From contig NZ_JAAHHW010000025.1 of NCBI RefSeq assembly GCF_010692325.1, positions 22,348 to 77,074 on the forward strand: a stretch of 54,727 nucleotides of DNA, read 5' to 3'. The notes under the pieces are model-generated. The model searched no databases. It was not told the DNA's origin and was given only the letters and a program-made list of their open reading frames with translations. The position numbers were made by a program, and so were the translations under genes. Shown here piece by piece: positions 42,856 to 52,221 of this stretch. Origin of the DNA: Moorena sp. SIO3I8 (GTDB taxonomy: Bacteria > Cyanobacteriota > Cyanobacteriia > Cyanobacteriales > Coleofasciculaceae). Position 1 is the stretch's first letter. Every line of letters begins with the position of its first letter.

Positions 42856-44658
42856 TTACCTTTTACCTTGCTTCGCCAACTTCTTCTTAGACAGCTTCCG
42901 CAAACGAACTGACTGAGGTGTAATCTCCACCAGTTCATCGGGTCCAATATACTCCAAAGCCCGTTCCAAACTCATCTCCATTGGGGCTTGTAACTGCACT
43001 AATTCATCCCCAGTGGCGGAACGATGGTTAGTTAACTGCTTCGTTTTACAGACATTTAGATCTAAGTCCTGAGGACGATTGTGTTCCCCAATAATCATGT
43101 TTTTGTAAACCTTAGTGCCTGGTTTAATAAAGAATACACCACGGTCTTCTCCATTTTTCAGGGCATAGAAGGTAGCCATCCCTTCTTCAAAGGCTACAAT
43201 TACTCCATTGCGGCGAGTTTCTAATTCCCCAGTCATGGGACGATATTCTAGGAAGCTATGATTCATGATCCCTTCACCTTTGGTCAAGCGAAGGAAGTCC
43301 CCCCGGAAACCAACTAAGCCACGGGCAGGAATCACAAAATCGATTTGGGTGCGACCATTGGCACCCACTTGCATATCTTGCATTTCCCCTTTGCGCTGTC
43401 CTAAACGCTCGATACAGCTACCCACGGCTTCTTCTGGCACATCTAGCACTAGATATTCAAAGGGTTCGCAAGGTTGACCATTGACTTCCCGGTAGATGAC
43501 TTGGGGTTGGGAAACTTGGAACTCATATCCTTGGCGACGCATGGTTTCGATCAGAATACCCAGGTGTAGCTCTCCACGACCAGATACTAGGAATTTATCG
43601 GGGGAGTCAGTGGGTTCTACCCGTAGTGCTACGTTTGTTTCTAATTCTCGGAATAAGCGATCGCGTAATTGTCGCGAAGTTACAAAGTCCCCTTCCTTAC
43701 CCGCAAAGGGCGAATCATTCACGCAGAAGGTCATTTGCAAGGTAGGCTCATCTACCTTAATTAGGGGTAAAGCTTGGGGTTCATTGGGACAAGTAATGGT
43801 TTCACCAATATTGGCATCAGCAAACCCAGCTACCGCCACGATATAACCAGCTGATGCTTCTTTTAGGTCAACTCGCTTGAGTCCTTCAAATCCCATCAAC
43901 TTGGTAACTTTTGCCTGAACTATGTCCCCAGTATCCTTAACTAAAGCAGCTTGTTGACTGGCCTTAATGGTTCCGTTGTGAATTCTGCCAATCACAATGC
44001 GACCTAGGTACTCGGAATAGTCCAAGGTGGTGACTTGTAGTTGTAGCGGCTTGGCAGGGTCTCCTACTGGTGGCGGGACATGATGCAAAATCGCTTCAAA
44101 CAGTGGTTGCATATCTACCGCTTCTGCGTCCAAATCTTCTTTGGCGTAGCCTTGTAGACCGGAGGCAAATAGGTAGGGAAACTCACACTGGTCATCGTCT
44201 GCTCCTAATTCTAGGAACAGATCCAGCACTTTGTCGATGGCACCATAAGGGTCCGCTTGGGGTCGGTCAATTTTATTGACCACTACAATCGGGCGGAGTC
44301 CTTTTTCCAGAGCTTTTTTCAGGACAAATCGGGTTTGAGGCATTGGTCCTTCATTAGCATCCACAATTAGGATGCAGCCATCCACCATACCCAATACCCG
44401 CTCTACTTCTCCACCAAAGTCAGCGTGACCGGGAGTATCAACAATATTAATTAGGATGTCTTTGTACCGAACGGCGGTATTCTTAGAAAGAATAGTAATA
44501 CCCCGCTCCCGCTCTAAATCGTTGGAGTCCATGACGCAGTCTGGAACGTCTTCCCCTTCGCGGAAGATACCGGATTGTTTGAGTAGAGCGTCAACTAAGG
44601 TAGTTTTGCCGTGATCGACGTGAGCAATAATAGCAACGTTGCGAATTGGGAGAGTCAT
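42856..44658 (-). CDS. typA: Translational GTPase TypA/BipA
   Basis: A 600-residue ribosome-binding GTPase. G1 AHVDHGKTTL (about 12-21), switch I RGITILSKN, G3 DTPGHADFGGE, G4 NKIDRPQA and G5 FASGLQGYA are all present, followed by the EF-G-like domain 2, domain III/V regions (VSGRGELHLGILIETMRRQGYE) and the BipA-specific C-terminal domain (GTKVYKNMIIGEHNRPQDLDLN) ending in basic residues. TypA acts on 50S assembly and stress adaptation. Full length, no anomalies. Monocistronic by context. Confidence 0.97.
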   Translation of the reverse strand: MTLPIRNVAIIAHVDHGKTTLVDALLKQSGIFREGEDVPDCVMDSNDLERERGITILSKNTAVRYKDILINIVDTPGHADFGGEVERVLGMVDGCILIVDANEGPMPQTRFVLKKALEKGLRPIVVVNKIDRPQADPYGAIDKVLDLFLELGADDDQCEFPYLFASGLQGYAKEDLDAEAVDMQPLFEAILHHVPPPVGDPAKPLQLQVTTLDYSEYLGRIVIGRIHNGTIKASQQAALVKDTGDIVQAKVTKLMGFEGLKRVDLKEASAGYIVAVAGFADANIGETITCPNEPQALPLIKVDEPTLQMTFCVNDSPFAGKEGDFVTSRQLRDRLFRELETNVALRVEPTDSPDKFLVSGRGELHLGILIETMRRQGYEFQVSQPQVIYREVNGQPCEPFEYLVLDVPEEAVGSCIERLGQRKGEMQDMQVGANGRTQIDFVIPARGLVGFRGDFLRLTKGEGIMNHSFLEYRPMTGELETRRNGVIVAFEEGMATFYALKNGEDRGVFFIKPGTKVYKNMIIGEHNRPQDLDLNVCKTKQLTNHRSATGDELVQLQAPMEMSLERALEYIGPDELVEITPQSVRLRKLSKKKLAKQGKR

Positions 44659-45068
44659 ACCAGCGCCTGGAAATAGGTAGCAGCAGTTACAATTTTTTCT
44701 AAAGATTTCTTAATAATTCTAGCTTACCTTGGGAAGACCCGAAGAAAAATAGCTGGTGTTCCACTTGTAGCATCCGGCTAAGCTAAACCTATGTATAGCA
44801 AAGGGAGTAGGGAGTAGGGAGTAGGGAGTAGGGAATCTGGAATCGGGAGTAGGGAATATGGCATCAAAAATTATCACAATTGATTTAGTTACCCTATCAA
44901 ACTATGCCGTCTTGATAGGTTTGCGTTCGCGAAGCGGTTCCAAAGGAACATCGCGTAGCGTGACCATTCGCGTAGCGTGGCCCAAAGGCCAAGGTCAATC
45001 GTTGCTGCTAGTTCCATCAGTTCTGGGTTACCTGTTACTGTAAAGTTACTGGGTCAGTGATGAATTGA
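44659..45068. other. Intergenic gap with array and palindromic elements
   Basis: Promoter region of typA on the left, then a GGGAGTA array (44802-44857), and a GCGTTCGCGAAGCGGTTCC/GCGTAGCGTGACCATTCGCG palindrome cluster (44922-44998). The small plus-strand ORF across it is repeat-derived. Confidence 0.8.
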
Positions 45069-46799
45069 TCAACTGCTGACAGTGGTAAGCGATCGCGTTT
45101 CCGTGGATACCTTCTTCTGGCTTTCAACCGGGGGCTGAGGAGGTGCTGACTCGTTCTCAGCCTTCAAACGCAGAGTAAAGGATTTATCAACATAGATACC
45201 TTTGGAATCCGTGCGACGGACAATCACGGTATGGCTGGTGTCTGTTTTGAAATTAATCAAGCTTTGCTCGGTAAGAGCCAGTTTATTCTCCTTCAACATA
45301 AACCGCCCGCCAGCATCATCAATTAATGAGTAGGTATACCGTTCTCCTGTTTTTGGATTAGTCGGGGATAGGATACCAACTACAGTTCCTGGTTTGATCT
45401 GATCAGGGATACGTTGATCAGCTTGGTCAGAGTTTTGGGATCTTTGGGGAACGTTTTCCTGAGTTGTGCTGGTATCTTGGTGATGGTTTTGGTCAGGTAA
45501 GCTAGCGTTTTGAGCAAGGCGATACAGGTCAGTAAAGAAGTTATTGAGAGGTTTAATCCCACCCTTAGCTGCCTCGACTTCCACTAACTCACTGTTGGTC
45601 AATTCTTGAATAACGGAGGATATAGAAGGGTGGGTAAAACTGTAGAGACCTTCCTCATAAGATTCCAAAACAGCTGATAAAGATAGATTATCTTCACCGC
45701 TCGATGGTGGGGATTGTTTAAATTTAATCTGATCTAAGGGCAAGAACAAAGTAGAGGATTTAGCTAAGTTTAGCTTAGCTTTATTTTCATTACTATCTTC
45801 AAATTGTATCGGTAAAACATTAGGGCTTGTTGCCACTGGGCTGGTGAACAGAAGTAGACCATACTTCTCTAAGCTTAAGTCTTGATTGTTTTGGTCTACA
45901 GTTTCCTCAATAGCAACCGTTTCAGAGACCGTTTCAGGGGTTGAAGATTGGTCTATCTCGCTCTCACTGATGGTAGTTAGCAAATCATCCATGGAATAGA
46001 TGCTTGATTCGCTATCTTCTATATCTTCTCTGGGCACAATATTCTCAGGTTGCCCTGTTTTTGTAGAGGATTTTCCTATCCTCAGCCGAATCGGCAGCCG
46101 TTGATAGTTTATCTGTAGCGCAATTACTCCCCATCCTCCAAGAGATACCACTGCCCAGCCAAACAACCATCGGTATAGTGGTTTATTGGAGAGGGCGTTC
46201 AAGGGGGTTGAAGTAACCGATTGATTTGCTAAGGCAGACTCTGGTGTTGAAATAAAATTATTAATGATAGTATCCTGACCTTCCCCTCTAGTTTGTGGCT
46301 GATTTGGGGAAATCTCGATCAACTCCCTCTCTTGGGTAGCAGATAAGAATTCTGAGTGCAATTGTTGTAGAGTTATCCAGGTTATTGGTCCAACAATACC
46401 ATCCGCATTCAATCCTAGTGCTTGCTGGAATGTAGAGACAGCAGCAAAGGTATTGGAACCGTATACACCATCCACTGGCTGTTGGTAGTTTCCTAACTGT
46501 TGCAGTATAGTTTGTAGTCTAGTGACAACTTCCCCTTTACTCCCCAAACGCAGTGTTGGGGGGACATTTATTCCTGGTAAAGACCGTCCCTGGACTGTTT
46601 TGAGATTACTGAATCGAGAGTTTTGAGCAATTGCGATCGCTTCTGGAGCAGTGATGCTCTTGGAGGGTTTCCCCAGCCGAGGGGATTGGTTGGGCTCTTG
46701 AGTGGGCGTGCAGATAATGCTGTCACTGTAGTCAAGACTAGCAGTGGCATTTTTGCAGTGGCTGTAGGCTAGTAGTAGGAGAGTAGAGGGGTCAGGCAT
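45069..46799 (-). CDS. Membrane protein with peptidoglycan-binding and cadherin-like domains
   Basis: A 576-residue protein. Residues about 80-152 are a PG_binding_1 domain (LRLGSKGEVVTRLQTILQQLGNYQQPVDGVYGSNTFAAVSTFQQALGLNADGIVGPITWITL). A single membrane helix follows at about 211-232 (WLFGWAVVSLGGWGVIALQI). The region 250-465 is acidic and low-complexity. The last ~100 residues (GTVVGILSPTNPKTGERYTYSLIDDAGGRFMLKENKLAL) are a cadherin-like domain. The protein thus seems to span the membrane with cell-wall binding on one side and an adhesive domain on the other, but placing both outside conflicts with a single helix. The stated start is the ORF start; a slightly internal start is possible. 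Confidence 0.78.
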   Translation of the reverse strand: MPDPSTLLLLAYSHCKNATASLDYSDSIICTPTQEPNQSPRLGKPSKSITAPEAIAIAQNSRFSNLKTVQGRSLPGINVPPTLRLGSKGEVVTRLQTILQQLGNYQQPVDGVYGSNTFAAVSTFQQALGLNADGIVGPITWITLQQLHSEFLSATQERELIEISPNQPQTRGEGQDTIINNFISTPESALANQSVTSTPLNALSNKPLYRWLFGWAVVSLGGWGVIALQINYQRLPIRLRIGKSSTKTGQPENIVPREDIEDSESSIYSMDDLLTTISESEIDQSSTPETVSETVAIEETVDQNNQDLSLEKYGLLLFTSPVATSPNVLPIQFEDSNENKAKLNLAKSSTLFLPLDQIKFKQSPPSSGEDNLSLSAVLESYEEGLYSFTHPSISSVIQELTNSELVEVEAAKGGIKPLNNFFTDLYRLAQNASLPDQNHHQDTSTTQENVPQRSQNSDQADQRIPDQIKPGTVVGILSPTNPKTGERYTYSLIDDAGGRFMLKENKLALTEQSLINFKTDTSHTVIVRRTDSKGIYVDKSFTLRLKAENESAPPQPPVESQKKVSTETRSLTTVSS

Positions 46800-46828
46800 A
46801 TAGCGTTTTTATCTAGGTTGTAAACACA

Positions 46829-46852
46829 CCTCTTGCTTTAAAAGGCAAGAGG
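46829..46852. other. Perfect hairpin in the leader of the peptidoglycan-binding gene
   Basis: CCTCTTGC and GCAAGAGG flank an 8-nt AT loop, 30 bp upstream of the minus-strand start codon. There is no T-tract on either side, so it is not a standard terminator. It could be a leader structure or operator. Confidence 0.5.
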
Positions 46853-47130
46853 TAAGAGGCATGCATGCTAGAGGGGAAAGAGATCCGGAGTTTTATTCGA
46901 CAATAAAAAAAGACCTCCTCGGTTTACATCTGATGGAGAAACGCTATAGACAGCACTTGAGTCTAGTAAGCTTTGCACAATTTATTTTGTCAACCCGGAT
47001 ATTTTAGTGAGGAAATTTGTAAAGTTTTGTAAACTATGGTAAAGGGAGCAGGGAACAGGGAACAGGGAACAGGGAACAGGGAGTAGGGAGTAGGGAGTAG
47101 GGAGTAGGGAATATGGGGAATTCGGCTAGA

Positions 47131-47264
47131 TGCGATCGCGTAGCGTGACCATTCGCGTAGCGTGGCCTTTTGGCCAAGGTCAATCGCTTTTAGCGTGGCC
47201 TACGGCCAATCCCGTAGCGTGACCATTCGCGTAGCGTGGCCTTTTGGCCAAGGTCAATCGCGTT
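47131..47264. repeat. Nested GC-rich palindromic elements
   Basis: GCGTAGCGTGACCATTCGCG followed by GTAGCGTGGCCTTTTGGCC and AAGGTCAATCGC occurs twice, with a GTGGCCTACGGCCAATC unit between. GGCCTTTTGGCC and GGCCTACGGCC are self-complementary. Confidence 0.85.
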
Positions 47265-48287
47265 TATCAATTTCCAGAAACTCCCCCCACCCTGACTAGA
47301 AAATGCTATTATTAAACGTTATTAGTAGTGGTGCGTTACGGGGCGGACTATCCCAAGGCTGGCTAAGAGGCGAAAAATAATGGCAAGTCCGCCCCTAACT
47401 ACGCACTAATTATTTTTGAATTTTAAATTATTTCCTTCAAAAAGCTTTTTATATCAGACTAGCGAGTCACAAATTTTAGCAGGATTTTTTAAGATATGAG
47501 TAGTATAAAAAACCTAAGTCAATGGTGATTTTTTTTGTTGGTTACCTGTCCTATATATTATCGCTATAGCAATCATAAATTAGCTTAAATAAAGCTTCAT
47601 ACTTATTTAAATAAATATCGTAAATAAACTATTATAAATAATTCAAATAATTTATTTTTGATGGTTAAAGAGGAATCCGTGTAGGAATTGTGATAATTTT
47701 TGTTTCCTATTCCCTATTCCCTATTCCCTGTTCCCTATTCCCTTTCCTATACCTCACCCAATTAAAACCCGAAATATTATAGCAGCTAATTTCGATAATA
47801 GCATTTAACTGTGCCACTTGTCAAAGTGACCTAATTTCAAAACAGCTCAAAAATCTGTCATGGTATAAAATAATCTAGTGTGCAATCTCTACCATCCACG
47901 TAAAAGAGACACTTGTGCAATCGACACAAGACAAAACCAGGCTGCATTTAAACCAAAAACTGCATTCTACCAATAGTTTTGCTCAATAGTTTGGGAATTC
48001 TTAGAGCAATTCCTAACAGTTATGCCAAAGGGATTTTCAGCAAACTACTAGTTAATTAGCTGTTAATGTAAGCTATCAGCTATCAGCTAATGCGCTACAG
48101 ATGGTGCTACTTGAGGTGCTATCAGCTATCAGCCTATGGGCTACGTGAAATGGGGGTTTTCCCCAGACTTTCTATTTTATTTGAAGCTGACCGCTGACGG
48201 CTGACCGCTGACGGCTGACCGCTGACAGTTTACTGTCAACAGTTACCAATCCACAAAACGCGCTTCATCTAAAACAGGAAAACAACC

Positions 48288-49496
48288 ATGAAAATCGAAG
48301 CAGAAAACTCAATTCGCGTTACCCTGGAAAATTACGAGGTTTTTGATAATGATATTGCTTCAGGCTCTAAAGCAGTCAGAATCGAAGACATTGAAAGCAA
48401 CGGCATAATCAGAATTGACTGGACAGAAAGTGATGGTGTTGCTGGCAAATACCATATCGGTATCGCTCACTTTGATGAAGTGGATGGAAAAGCCAAACTA
48501 AAACTACAGGTTAACGGTATTGAAATTGACACCTATACTTTGGAGAAAAACCTTGGTGGAGATGGACCCAACTCCCTTAACTATGTCGGTTTCACTGACT
48601 CTCTCAGCAATGGTGATCCTAATCCAAATCCTATCTTTAAGGATGTACAACTTGCCCCAGGCGATCGCATCGAAATTGTTGTAGAGGCAGATAGTCTTGA
48701 TAATGAGACCTTCGAGTTAGGGCGAATTGACGCCATCGAATTTACCTCTGCTGAAGTGGATCTGTTCTGGCATAATTCTCAGACTGGTGCCATGGGAGCT
48801 TGGCGGATGCATGGGGTCATGGGTACTGACCTAGATGAGGCAGTGACGATTCAAATGGAATCAGTTAACAGTGACTGGGAGATTCGTGCTGCTGGAGACT
48901 TTAACGATGATAGCCACAAAGATATGGTTTGGCGCAATACCGTTACTGGAGACATTGGTATCTGGTTAATGAAGGGTTCCCAGTTCCAAGAAGCAGTATC
49001 CATCGTCCCAGTCTCAGACCTTAACTGGCAAATCCATGGCACAGCAGATTTCAACGGTGATCAGCAAACCGATCTGCTGTGGCGTAATCACTCCACTGGC
49101 GAAAATGCAGTTTGGCTGATGAATGGCACTGAGCTAACTCAGGGAGTACTAATCAAATCAGAATCAGCCGACAGTAAATGGAAGATGCTTGGTGCCGGAG
49201 ACTTTGATGGAGATGATGACGGGGATATTCTCTGGCTTAATACTGAAAACCAAAATGTTTCCTACTGGCGGATGGCAGGTACAGATTACATAGAGTCAGT
49301 GTTGGTGAATAATGCACCCTTCGACAACACCTGGAAATTTCAAGGAGTTATGGATTTTGACGACAATAATTACGATGACATTTTCTGGAGCAATACTGTT
49401 GATGGCAAGACAGGGATGTGGATGATCAATGAAAACGGTTACGAGCGACCAGTAATCTCTGAGTCGATAGATTTGAGCTGGGAAAGCCATGCCTAA
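48288..49496 (+). CDS. Carbohydrate-binding-like plus VCBS/FG-GAP repeat protein
   Basis: A 402-residue protein. Residues 1-155 look like a CBM6/galactose-binding beta-sandwich (MKIEAENSIRVTLEN, GKYHIGIAHFDEVDGKAKLKLQVNG, GRIDAIEFTSA). From about 158 to the end there are five blocks of about 47 residues with the pattern 'DFNxDxxxDMVWRNTxTGDxGIWLMxG', calcium-binding VCBS/FG-GAP blades of a beta-propeller. No signal peptide is seen at the annotated start, even though such domains usually lie outside the cell; export through an unusual route, or a missed start, is possible. An ATG-proximal AGGAAAAC precedes it weakly. Confidence 0.78.
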   Translation: MKIEAENSIRVTLENYEVFDNDIASGSKAVRIEDIESNGIIRIDWTESDGVAGKYHIGIAHFDEVDGKAKLKLQVNGIEIDTYTLEKNLGGDGPNSLNYVGFTDSLSNGDPNPNPIFKDVQLAPGDRIEIVVEADSLDNETFELGRIDAIEFTSAEVDLFWHNSQTGAMGAWRMHGVMGTDLDEAVTIQMESVNSDWEIRAAGDFNDDSHKDMVWRNTVTGDIGIWLMKGSQFQEAVSIVPVSDLNWQIHGTADFNGDQQTDLLWRNHSTGENAVWLMNGTELTQGVLIKSESADSKWKMLGAGDFDGDDDGDILWLNTENQNVSYWRMAGTDYIESVLVNNAPFDNTWKFQGVMDFDDNNYDDIFWSNTVDGKTGMWMINENGYERPVISESIDLSWESHA

Positions 49497-49812
49497 AGTG
49501 ACCTTTGTTGAGCGCTGTTTGTTGACGGTTGACTGTCAACAAACAGCGCTCAATCAAATTATGCGTTCGCGTAGCGTGGCCTACGGCCAATCGCACTTCT
49601 GACTTGCTGTCGCATACAATCAATTACTCACACACCTTAGGGGCGCACGGGATGCGCCCCTAAGGCTAATTTTTGTTATATTCATTATCAAGAGAACGAT
49701 AGTTATAGGAACGCGCCCCCGCCCCTCTCCCCACACTGTTCTGATTCCCGATTCCCGATTCCCGATTCCCGATTCCCGATTCCCTGCGCCATAGCATACT
49801 AATTTACCCTAA
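49497..49812. other. Intergenic gap with repeats
   Basis: A TGTCAACAAACAGCGCTCAA inverted pair right after the VCBS gene (49503-49555, arms TTGAGCGCTGTTTGTTGAC), which can form a long stem and may end transcription. Then a GCGTTCGCGTAGCG palindrome (49562-49595), a TTAGGGGCGCA...GCGCCCCTAA inverted repeat (49638-49664) and a GATTCCC array (49743-49786). Confidence 0.75.
49503..49556. terminator. Long inverted repeat after VCBS gene
   Basis: TTGAGCGCTGTTTGTTGAC and its complement GTCAACAAACAGCGCTCAA are separated by about 10 bp. The stem of about 19 bp lies 7 bp after the stop codon. No strong T-tract follows, so termination is a guess. Confidence 0.5.
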
Positions 49813-50289
49813 ATGAAGCACTCCGAACACTTGCCAATCATTGGCTGGCGAGAATGGTTGACGTTGCCTGAACTTGGTATTATACAGGTCAAGGCGAAAA
49901 TTGACACTGGCGCACGTTCATCCGCCTTACATGCCTTTGATATCAAAACCTTCGACCATGATGGGATCAAGTGGGTTCGCTTCAAAGTGCATCCCTATCA
50001 GCGGGACAGCCATCAAACTGTAATCGCAGAAGCGAAACTGTTAGACCAGCGAAAGGTACGCAGTTCCAATGGACAAACTCAGTTGCGACCGGTTATCCAG
50101 ACTACTGTAAAACTAGGTAGCAAGCAGTGGCCGATTGAACTTACCTTAACCAATCGAGATGCCATGGGTTTCCGGATGTTGCTGGGGCGTCAAGCTGTTC
50201 AGAGGCGCTTTTTGGTAGACTCAGGTCATTCCTTTGTACAAAGTTCAACTACGAGTCACCAGAGCAATGATAGGAGTAATCAAGGATGA
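49813..50289 (+). CDS. RimB-like retropepsin / 'ATP-dependent zinc protease' family
   Basis: A 158-residue protein of the family annotated as ATP-dependent zinc protease (RimK-associated, DUF785). The aspartic-protease-like motif is [13 protein letters not shown] (about 30-42), followed by the [12 protein letters not shown] strand-turn at about 118-129. In Pseudomonas, RimB is a protease acting with RimK on glutamate-modified ribosomal protein S6; whether that applies here is unknown. The stop overlaps the rimK start by 4 bp (50286-50289), which shows a shared operon. Confidence 0.85.
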   Translation: MKHSEHLPIIGWREWLTLPELGIIQVKAKIDTGARSSALHAFDIKTFDHDGIKWVRFKVHPYQRDSHQTVIAEAKLLDQRKVRSSNGQTQLRPVIQTTVKLGSKQWPIELTLTNRDAMGFRMLLGRQAVQRRFLVDSGHSFVQSSTTSHQSNDRSNQG

Positions 50290-51215
50290 AAATTGCTATC
50301 TTATCCCTAGATGCTGGCTTATATTCTACCCGACGCTTGAAGGATGCTGGGGAAAAGCTGGGTCATGAAATGCGGGTGATTGACTATATGCGCTGTTATA
50401 TGAATATTACAGCTCACAAGCCAATGGTAATGTATCAGGGCAAACCCTTAGATGACTTTGATGCCATTATTCCCCGGATCGGGGCATCAAAGACCTTCTA
50501 TGGCACCGCCGTTGTACGGCAGTTTGAAGTGATGGGTGTTTTTAGTGCTAATCCAACTCAGGCAATTTCCCGCTCTCGTGATAAGCTACGCTCTCTTCAG
50601 ATCCTTTCTCGTGAAGGTATTGGTTTGCCCGTAACTGGCTTTGCCCATTCCACCCAAGATATTGACGGCTTAATCGAGATGGTAGGTGGTGCTCCTTTGG
50701 TGATTAAACTATTGGAGGGTACCCAAGGCATTGGGGTGGTACTGGCAGAAACCCATCAAGCTGCTACGTCCGTCATTGAAGCCTTTCGCGGTTTAGAAGC
50801 CAATATTTTAGTCCAAGAATTTATCAAAGAAGCAGGGGGTATGGATATTCGTTGCCTTGTGATTGATAGTAAAATAGTAGCATCAATGAAGCGACAGGGA
50901 GCAGAAGGGGAATTTCGCTCGAACCTACACCGAGGGGGAACAGCAGAAAAAATCAAGTTAACCCCTGAAGAGCGTAGCACAGCAATTCGTGCTGCTAAAG
51001 CCATGGGATTACGCATAGCTGGGGTAGACATGGTACGCTCCAATCATGGTCCGGTAGTGTTGGAAGTAAATTCTTCACCAGGACTAGAAGGAATTGAAAA
51101 GGCGACTGAAGTAGATGTGGCGGGGAAGATTATTGAATTTTTGGAAAAAAGTGCTGCAAATGATAAAAAAGGTACACCTCGCAGTGGAGCTGTTCGCGAT
51201 CGCATAAAGTATTAA
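50286..51215 (+). CDS. rimK: RimK-type ATP-grasp ligase
   Basis: A 309-residue ATP-grasp enzyme. N-terminal pre-ATP-grasp domain ([18 protein letters not shown]), then the ATP-binding part with [19 protein letters not shown], the metal-binding [32 protein letters not shown] and the Glu/Asn pair in [15 protein letters not shown]. RimK adds glutamate residues to the C-terminus of ribosomal protein S6 in E. coli and can make poly-alpha-glutamate. The tail ([18 protein letters not shown]) is an extension of about 15 residues that includes a HIP1 site. It forms an operon with the RimB-like gene. Confidence 0.93.
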   Translation: MKIAILSLDAGLYSTRRLKDAGEKLGHEMRVIDYMRCYMNITAHKPMVMYQGKPLDDFDAIIPRIGASKTFYGTAVVRQFEVMGVFSANPTQAISRSRDKLRSLQILSREGIGLPVTGFAHSTQDIDGLIEMVGGAPLVIKLLEGTQGIGVVLAETHQAATSVIEAFRGLEANILVQEFIKEAGGMDIRCLVIDSKIVASMKRQGAEGEFRSNLHRGGTAEKIKLTPEERSTAIRAAKAMGLRIAGVDMVRSNHGPVVLEVNSSPGLEGIEKATEVDVAGKIIEFLEKSAANDKKGTPRSGAVRDRIKY

Positions 51216-51291
51216 ATTGTCATTCAATTTTGACGGAATACTAGGTTATTGTTACTAGAACATAGGTAAATTATTGATTAGGGTGTCAGGA

Positions 51292-51735
51292 ATGAATCCA
51301 AGCCTGGAACAGTCAAGTATAGATACTACGACTATGATGACATCTTCCGAACCATTGGTCGAGGTGCCGAAAATCTTGGAAGAAGAGCGCATGCAAAAGG
51401 AGCGTATGCATGATGTCCTGCTGCTGCTGGAACATTTAGTAGAAAGGGAAGAGGCTACCGTGAAGCTCATCCTCGATTGCCTCTACGATGTGGGCTCAGT
51501 AAACCTGATCAACAAAAAGTTTCAGTCTCGCTCCCTCAACTGGATGATGAAATCAATTGCCCGTATGTCCAAACCAGCCTTCAGAGTTGTTGCTCTGCGC
51601 TGGTTTAAGAAGAATTGTCCAGAACTAATTACTAAGTGGCTGGGGGAGCAAGTGCAAGGGAGCAGCGAGTCGGGAGTCGGGAGTCGGGAGTCGGGAGTCG
51701 GGAGTCGGGAGTCGGGAGTAGGGAGTAGGGAGTAG
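51292..51735 (+). CDS. Small conserved-looking protein with heptamer-encoded tail
   Basis: A 147-residue protein I do not recognise. The start MNPSLEQSSI is preferred over an upstream TTG. The middle (LLLLEHLVEREEATVKLILDCLYDVGSVNLINKKFQSRSLNWMMKSIARMSKPAFRVVALRWFKKNCPELITKWL) is a helical region that looks like a genuine domain. The last ~25 residues (ESGVGSR repeated three times) are encoded by the GGGAGTC heptamer array, where 7 bp times three gives a 7-residue peptide period; the array supplies the stop codon. Probably an array has replaced the original end. Confidence 0.7.
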   Translation: MNPSLEQSSIDTTTMMTSSEPLVEVPKILEEERMQKERMHDVLLLLEHLVEREEATVKLILDCLYDVGSVNLINKKFQSRSLNWMMKSIARMSKPAFRVVALRWFKKNCPELITKWLGEQVQGSSESGVGSRESGVGSRESGVGSRE

Positions 51736-51740
51736 GGGGA
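51667..51740. repeat. Heptamer array (GGGAGTC/GGGAGTA) entering a gene
   Basis: About ten units; the first nine are translated as the tail of the upstream gene, and the change from GGGAGTC to GGGAGTA creates the TAG stop. Confidence 0.9.
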
Positions 51741-52221
51741 ATAAAATTGAGTGTACCTGATAAGTACGAGAAACGCCTTTATGCGTAAGTCCTGAAAAGT
51801 TTACCGCTGGCTCAGCCTATCCTGACACCGAACAGCTTTTGAATAAAATAAGCTGACGGCTGAATGCTGACACCTTGAGTTAGGAATTTTCACAAAACCA
51901 ATAGTTTACAAATCTGGTCAAGCAGTTGACAATTTTCTGCTGATATCAGTCATTCAAAAGCTTTTTTAGCGCGAGTGCGCCCCTAGCATACTCACAGTTT
52001 GTTCACAAAGTTTGATTAATCTTTCATCAGAGCTTAATCAAAGGAGCCGAATGTCTAAGTAAATACTCTGTTTCGGCGTAAACAACCAGCTGATGCCTAA
52101 TGTCATGACTAAAAAGGGGAGGAGATGGAGAGAGTCAAGGTCGGCAAATGCTAGTTGTTAACAACTCCGATGCTACCAGATTTGCTCTAAAAACTCTGAT
52201 TTAAAACTAAGGAGAACGTTG
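51741..52221. other. Intergenic region before the PRC-barrel gene
   Basis: Mostly unique sequence, with a CTGACGGCTGAATGCTGAC segment (about 51851). It should hold the promoter of the following operon. The strong ribosome-binding site AAGGAG is at 52209-52214. Confidence 0.6.

Larger units (their letters stand above)
46800..48287. other. Largest gene-free stretch in the window, about 1.5 kb
   Basis: Contains, left to right: a perfect 8-bp hairpin (46829-46852), a GGGAACA/GGGAGTA array (47042-47112), a palindromic cluster (47131-47264), a GTGCGTTA...GCGGAC segment (about 47328-47405), AT-rich unique DNA (47410-47700), a CTATTCC array (47703-47745), unique DNA (47760-48060), and CAGCTAT and CCGCTGA heptamers (48068-48240). 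No coding sequence or RNA gene recognised. Confidence 0.75.

Noticed and set aside
44858-45043. 61-residue plus-strand ORF downstream of an array
   Set aside because: Made mostly of palindromic GCGTAGCGTGACC elements.
47880-48060. tRNA or other small RNA gene in the long gap
   Set aside because: No cloverleaf pairing or conserved T-loop sequence could be found by eye.
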